Positions 5,434 to 6,868 of a stretch of DNA of 6,868 nt are shown here, in pieces. Numbering within the stretch: position 1 is the stretch's first letter; every line of letters starts with the position of its first letter. Under the pieces are notes generated by a model. It was not told the DNA's origin. It saw nothing but the letters and a program-made list of their open reading frames with translations, and ran no database searches. The position numbers and the translations under genes are program-made. The stretch is taken from contig SABI01000130.1 in assembly GCA_009929055.1 (NCBI GenBank), forward strand, positions 1-6,868. The letters run 5' to 3'. Source of the DNA: Spirochaetia bacterium. Its GTDB lineage: Bacteria > Spirochaetota > Spirochaetia > Sphaerochaetales > Sphaerochaetaceae.

Positions 5434-6816
5434 ATGAAGAAAATTTCTACTGTACTTTTAGTTTTGGTACTCGTGGGCAGTGTAGCTTTTGCCGGATTCA
5501 CGGGTAGTGCATCTGCTGGATTTGGGTATAATTTAGATACTCAAGAATATGGTTTTATTGGAAACAATACAAAAGTTAGCGTAGACCTTAATTTCCTAGA
5601 AGCAATTGGTGAAGCCAAAGCTGAAGGTGAAGTGTATGCAGACATTAAAGCATCATTAACATTCTCATTTAACAACTCAAGTGAAAGTGGTTTGGATCCT
5701 AATGGAACAGGAACACCTTTGGTTAGTTGGAATGCAGCTACTGAAGTTTGGACAACTCCAATGATTGCTGCCCTTGATTTTGATCATGCAAAAATAGTTG
5801 GTGATGGCTGGTACTTAGGAATTCTTGGAACAGTTCATTCTGCTAACTTTGCTACCTCTGCTATTGACTCAACAGATGCTATTCCTGAAGCAGATAACGC
5901 ATTAGGATTTGAAACTGATGATAGCGTTCAATATGCTGACCTCAGACCAAGAGACTATGTAACAAAGAATGGCTCTGGTGTTGAATTTGGAATGAAAGAC
6001 TATGTTGTGAGCTTTGGAGCAACAGGTGACGTAGATGGTAAAGCAGCTGTTGGTGCTATAGGTGCACAACCTGCAAAAGCTTTCCATTATTTTGGAACAG
6101 TTACTACTCCTGCTTATGAATTGGCTGATGGAGTAACAGCACAATTTGGTGCGGCTGTTTCTACATACAAATATAATTTTGATTCTACTGCTAAGACTTA
6201 TACTTTATCTGGTAGAGCTGCTTCTGGTTCAGCAAAAGTTATGTATGCTTCTGATGAACTTTCAGGAAGTGTAGCTGCTGATGTTGTTTACAAAGGCGGA
6301 TTAAAGGCTGATGTAGCTGCTAATGTAGCTTATGATGCTTACTCACTTGATGTATATTATGCAACAGATGCATACCGTGGTGGTTATAAAGCATCTCCAA
6401 TAAAGAATCTTCTTTCTGCTAAAGTAGTTGCTGCTATTGATCCTGTAACTGTAACTCTTACTGGTAAAAACTTAGTAAACGCTCAAGCTTTATCTGCAAG
6501 TGTAGATTTTGCTGCTACTGAAGAACTTGCAGTAACTGTTAAGGGTGAATATACCATCACAGGTGGTGCTTGGAACGTTGGTGGATCAGCCACTTATACA
6601 ACTGAAGACTACGTAGCTACAGCTGGAACAACTTATAAGAGCACAACACAAGTTTCTCTTAATGCATCAATTGCATCAAAAACACTTATTCCTGGTGCAG
6701 AAGTTAAACTCGCTTATGCTGGTGATGACTTAACTTCAGCTAATGCTACTTTATTTGGTGATGAAGACAATGGAGACAAAGGTAAAGTACTTGCTTCTGT
6801 TAAAATTGCTTTCTAA
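5434..6816 (+). CDS. Putative outer-membrane beta-barrel protein (porin-like), spirochaete type
   Basis: No named family recognised. The 460-residue product starts with a clear Sec signal peptide: MKK, a hydrophobic run (ISTVLLVLVLVGSV) and cleavage expected after AFA at residue 20. The mature part is rich in Ala, Gly, Tyr, Thr, Val and Asp, has no cysteine, and alternates polar and hydrophobic residues in short strands separated by turns, as in a beta-barrel. It ends KVLASVKIAF; a C-terminal Phe is the usual barrel-assembly signal. Together with the consensus promoter and GGAGG, this suggests an abundant surface protein or channel. The start is ATG 5434 (GGAGG at 5425-5429, 4 nt away); a TTG at 5401 in the same frame would put 11 residues before the signal peptide and run through the ribosome site. 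Substrate unknown. It appears to be a single-gene unit with its own promoter and terminator. Confidence 0.85.
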   Translation: MKKISTVLLVLVLVGSVAFAGFTGSASAGFGYNLDTQEYGFIGNNTKVSVDLNFLEAIGEAKAEGEVYADIKASLTFSFNNSSESGLDPNGTGTPLVSWNAATEVWTTPMIAALDFDHAKIVGDGWYLGILGTVHSANFATSAIDSTDAIPEADNALGFETDDSVQYADLRPRDYVTKNGSGVEFGMKDYVVSFGATGDVDGKAAVGAIGAQPAKAFHYFGTVTTPAYELADGVTAQFGAAVSTYKYNFDSTAKTYTLSGRAASGSAKVMYASDELSGSVAADVVYKGGLKADVAANVAYDAYSLDVYYATDAYRGGYKASPIKNLLSAKVVAAIDPVTVTLTGKNLVNAQALSASVDFAATEELAVTVKGEYTITGGAWNVGGSATYTTEDYVATAGTTYKSTTQVSLNASIASKTLIPGAEVKLAYAGDDLTSANATLFGDEDNGDKGKVLASVKIAF

Positions 6817-6836
6817 GAAATTCTTAACTGAATATC

Positions 6837-6861
6837 AAGGGTCACCTTCGGGTGGCCTTTT
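6837..6861 (+). terminator. Intrinsic terminator of the outer-membrane protein gene
   Basis: AAGGGTCACC (6837-6846) pairs with GGTGGCCTTT (6851-6860), ten pairs with two G-U, around the tetraloop TTCG closed by C-G, the stable cUUCGg form. The T-run is short (TTTT then ATG), starting 21 nt after the stop codon. Confidence 0.88.
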
Positions 6862-6868
6862 ATGTGTC

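Overview
The window looks like an AT-rich spirochaete chromosome, closest by eye to the Treponema/Sphaerochaeta branch. This is an inference from three things: the rplM-rpsI-recX gene order (which I recall from treponemes but could not check), a UPF0158-domain protein, and a signal-peptide-bearing beta-barrel protein whose start resembles spirochaete outer-membrane proteins. It is mostly core genome. I see no insertion sequence, phage gene, CRISPR array, tRNA or rRNA.

Layout. Positions 1-876 hold the 3' end of a UvrD/PcrA-type helicase, cut by the window edge. Positions 877-1279 are a 403-bp gene-free stretch with an 18-bp near-palindrome, a set of nested inverted repeats and, at its end, a probable promoter and a two-hairpin leader. 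Then comes a tight forward run: rplM (L13), rpsI (S9, GTG start) and recX, which begins six bases after the rpsI stop. Facing it is eno (enolase) on the minus strand, with its own terminator in the short convergent gap and a good promoter. Diverging from eno is a 315-residue protein that joins a UPF0158 domain to a GNAT-like acetyltransferase domain. Last comes an outer-membrane beta-barrel gene with a fully consensus TTGACA-N17-TATAAT promoter, a hairpin in the leader and a UUCG terminator.

The most interesting signal is regulatory. A terminator-like structure (two-tier stem followed by seven T) lies inside the first 26 codons of recX. It would end most rplM-rpsI transcripts there, and recX would be expressed only on read-through, possibly coupled to translation from rpsI. 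The second is a compact rplM leader: the predicted transcript start leaves about 36 nt, nearly all of it two adjacent hairpins, the second of which displays the Shine-Dalgarno bases in its loop. This would suit feedback control by L13. I see no clearly new multi-gene system.
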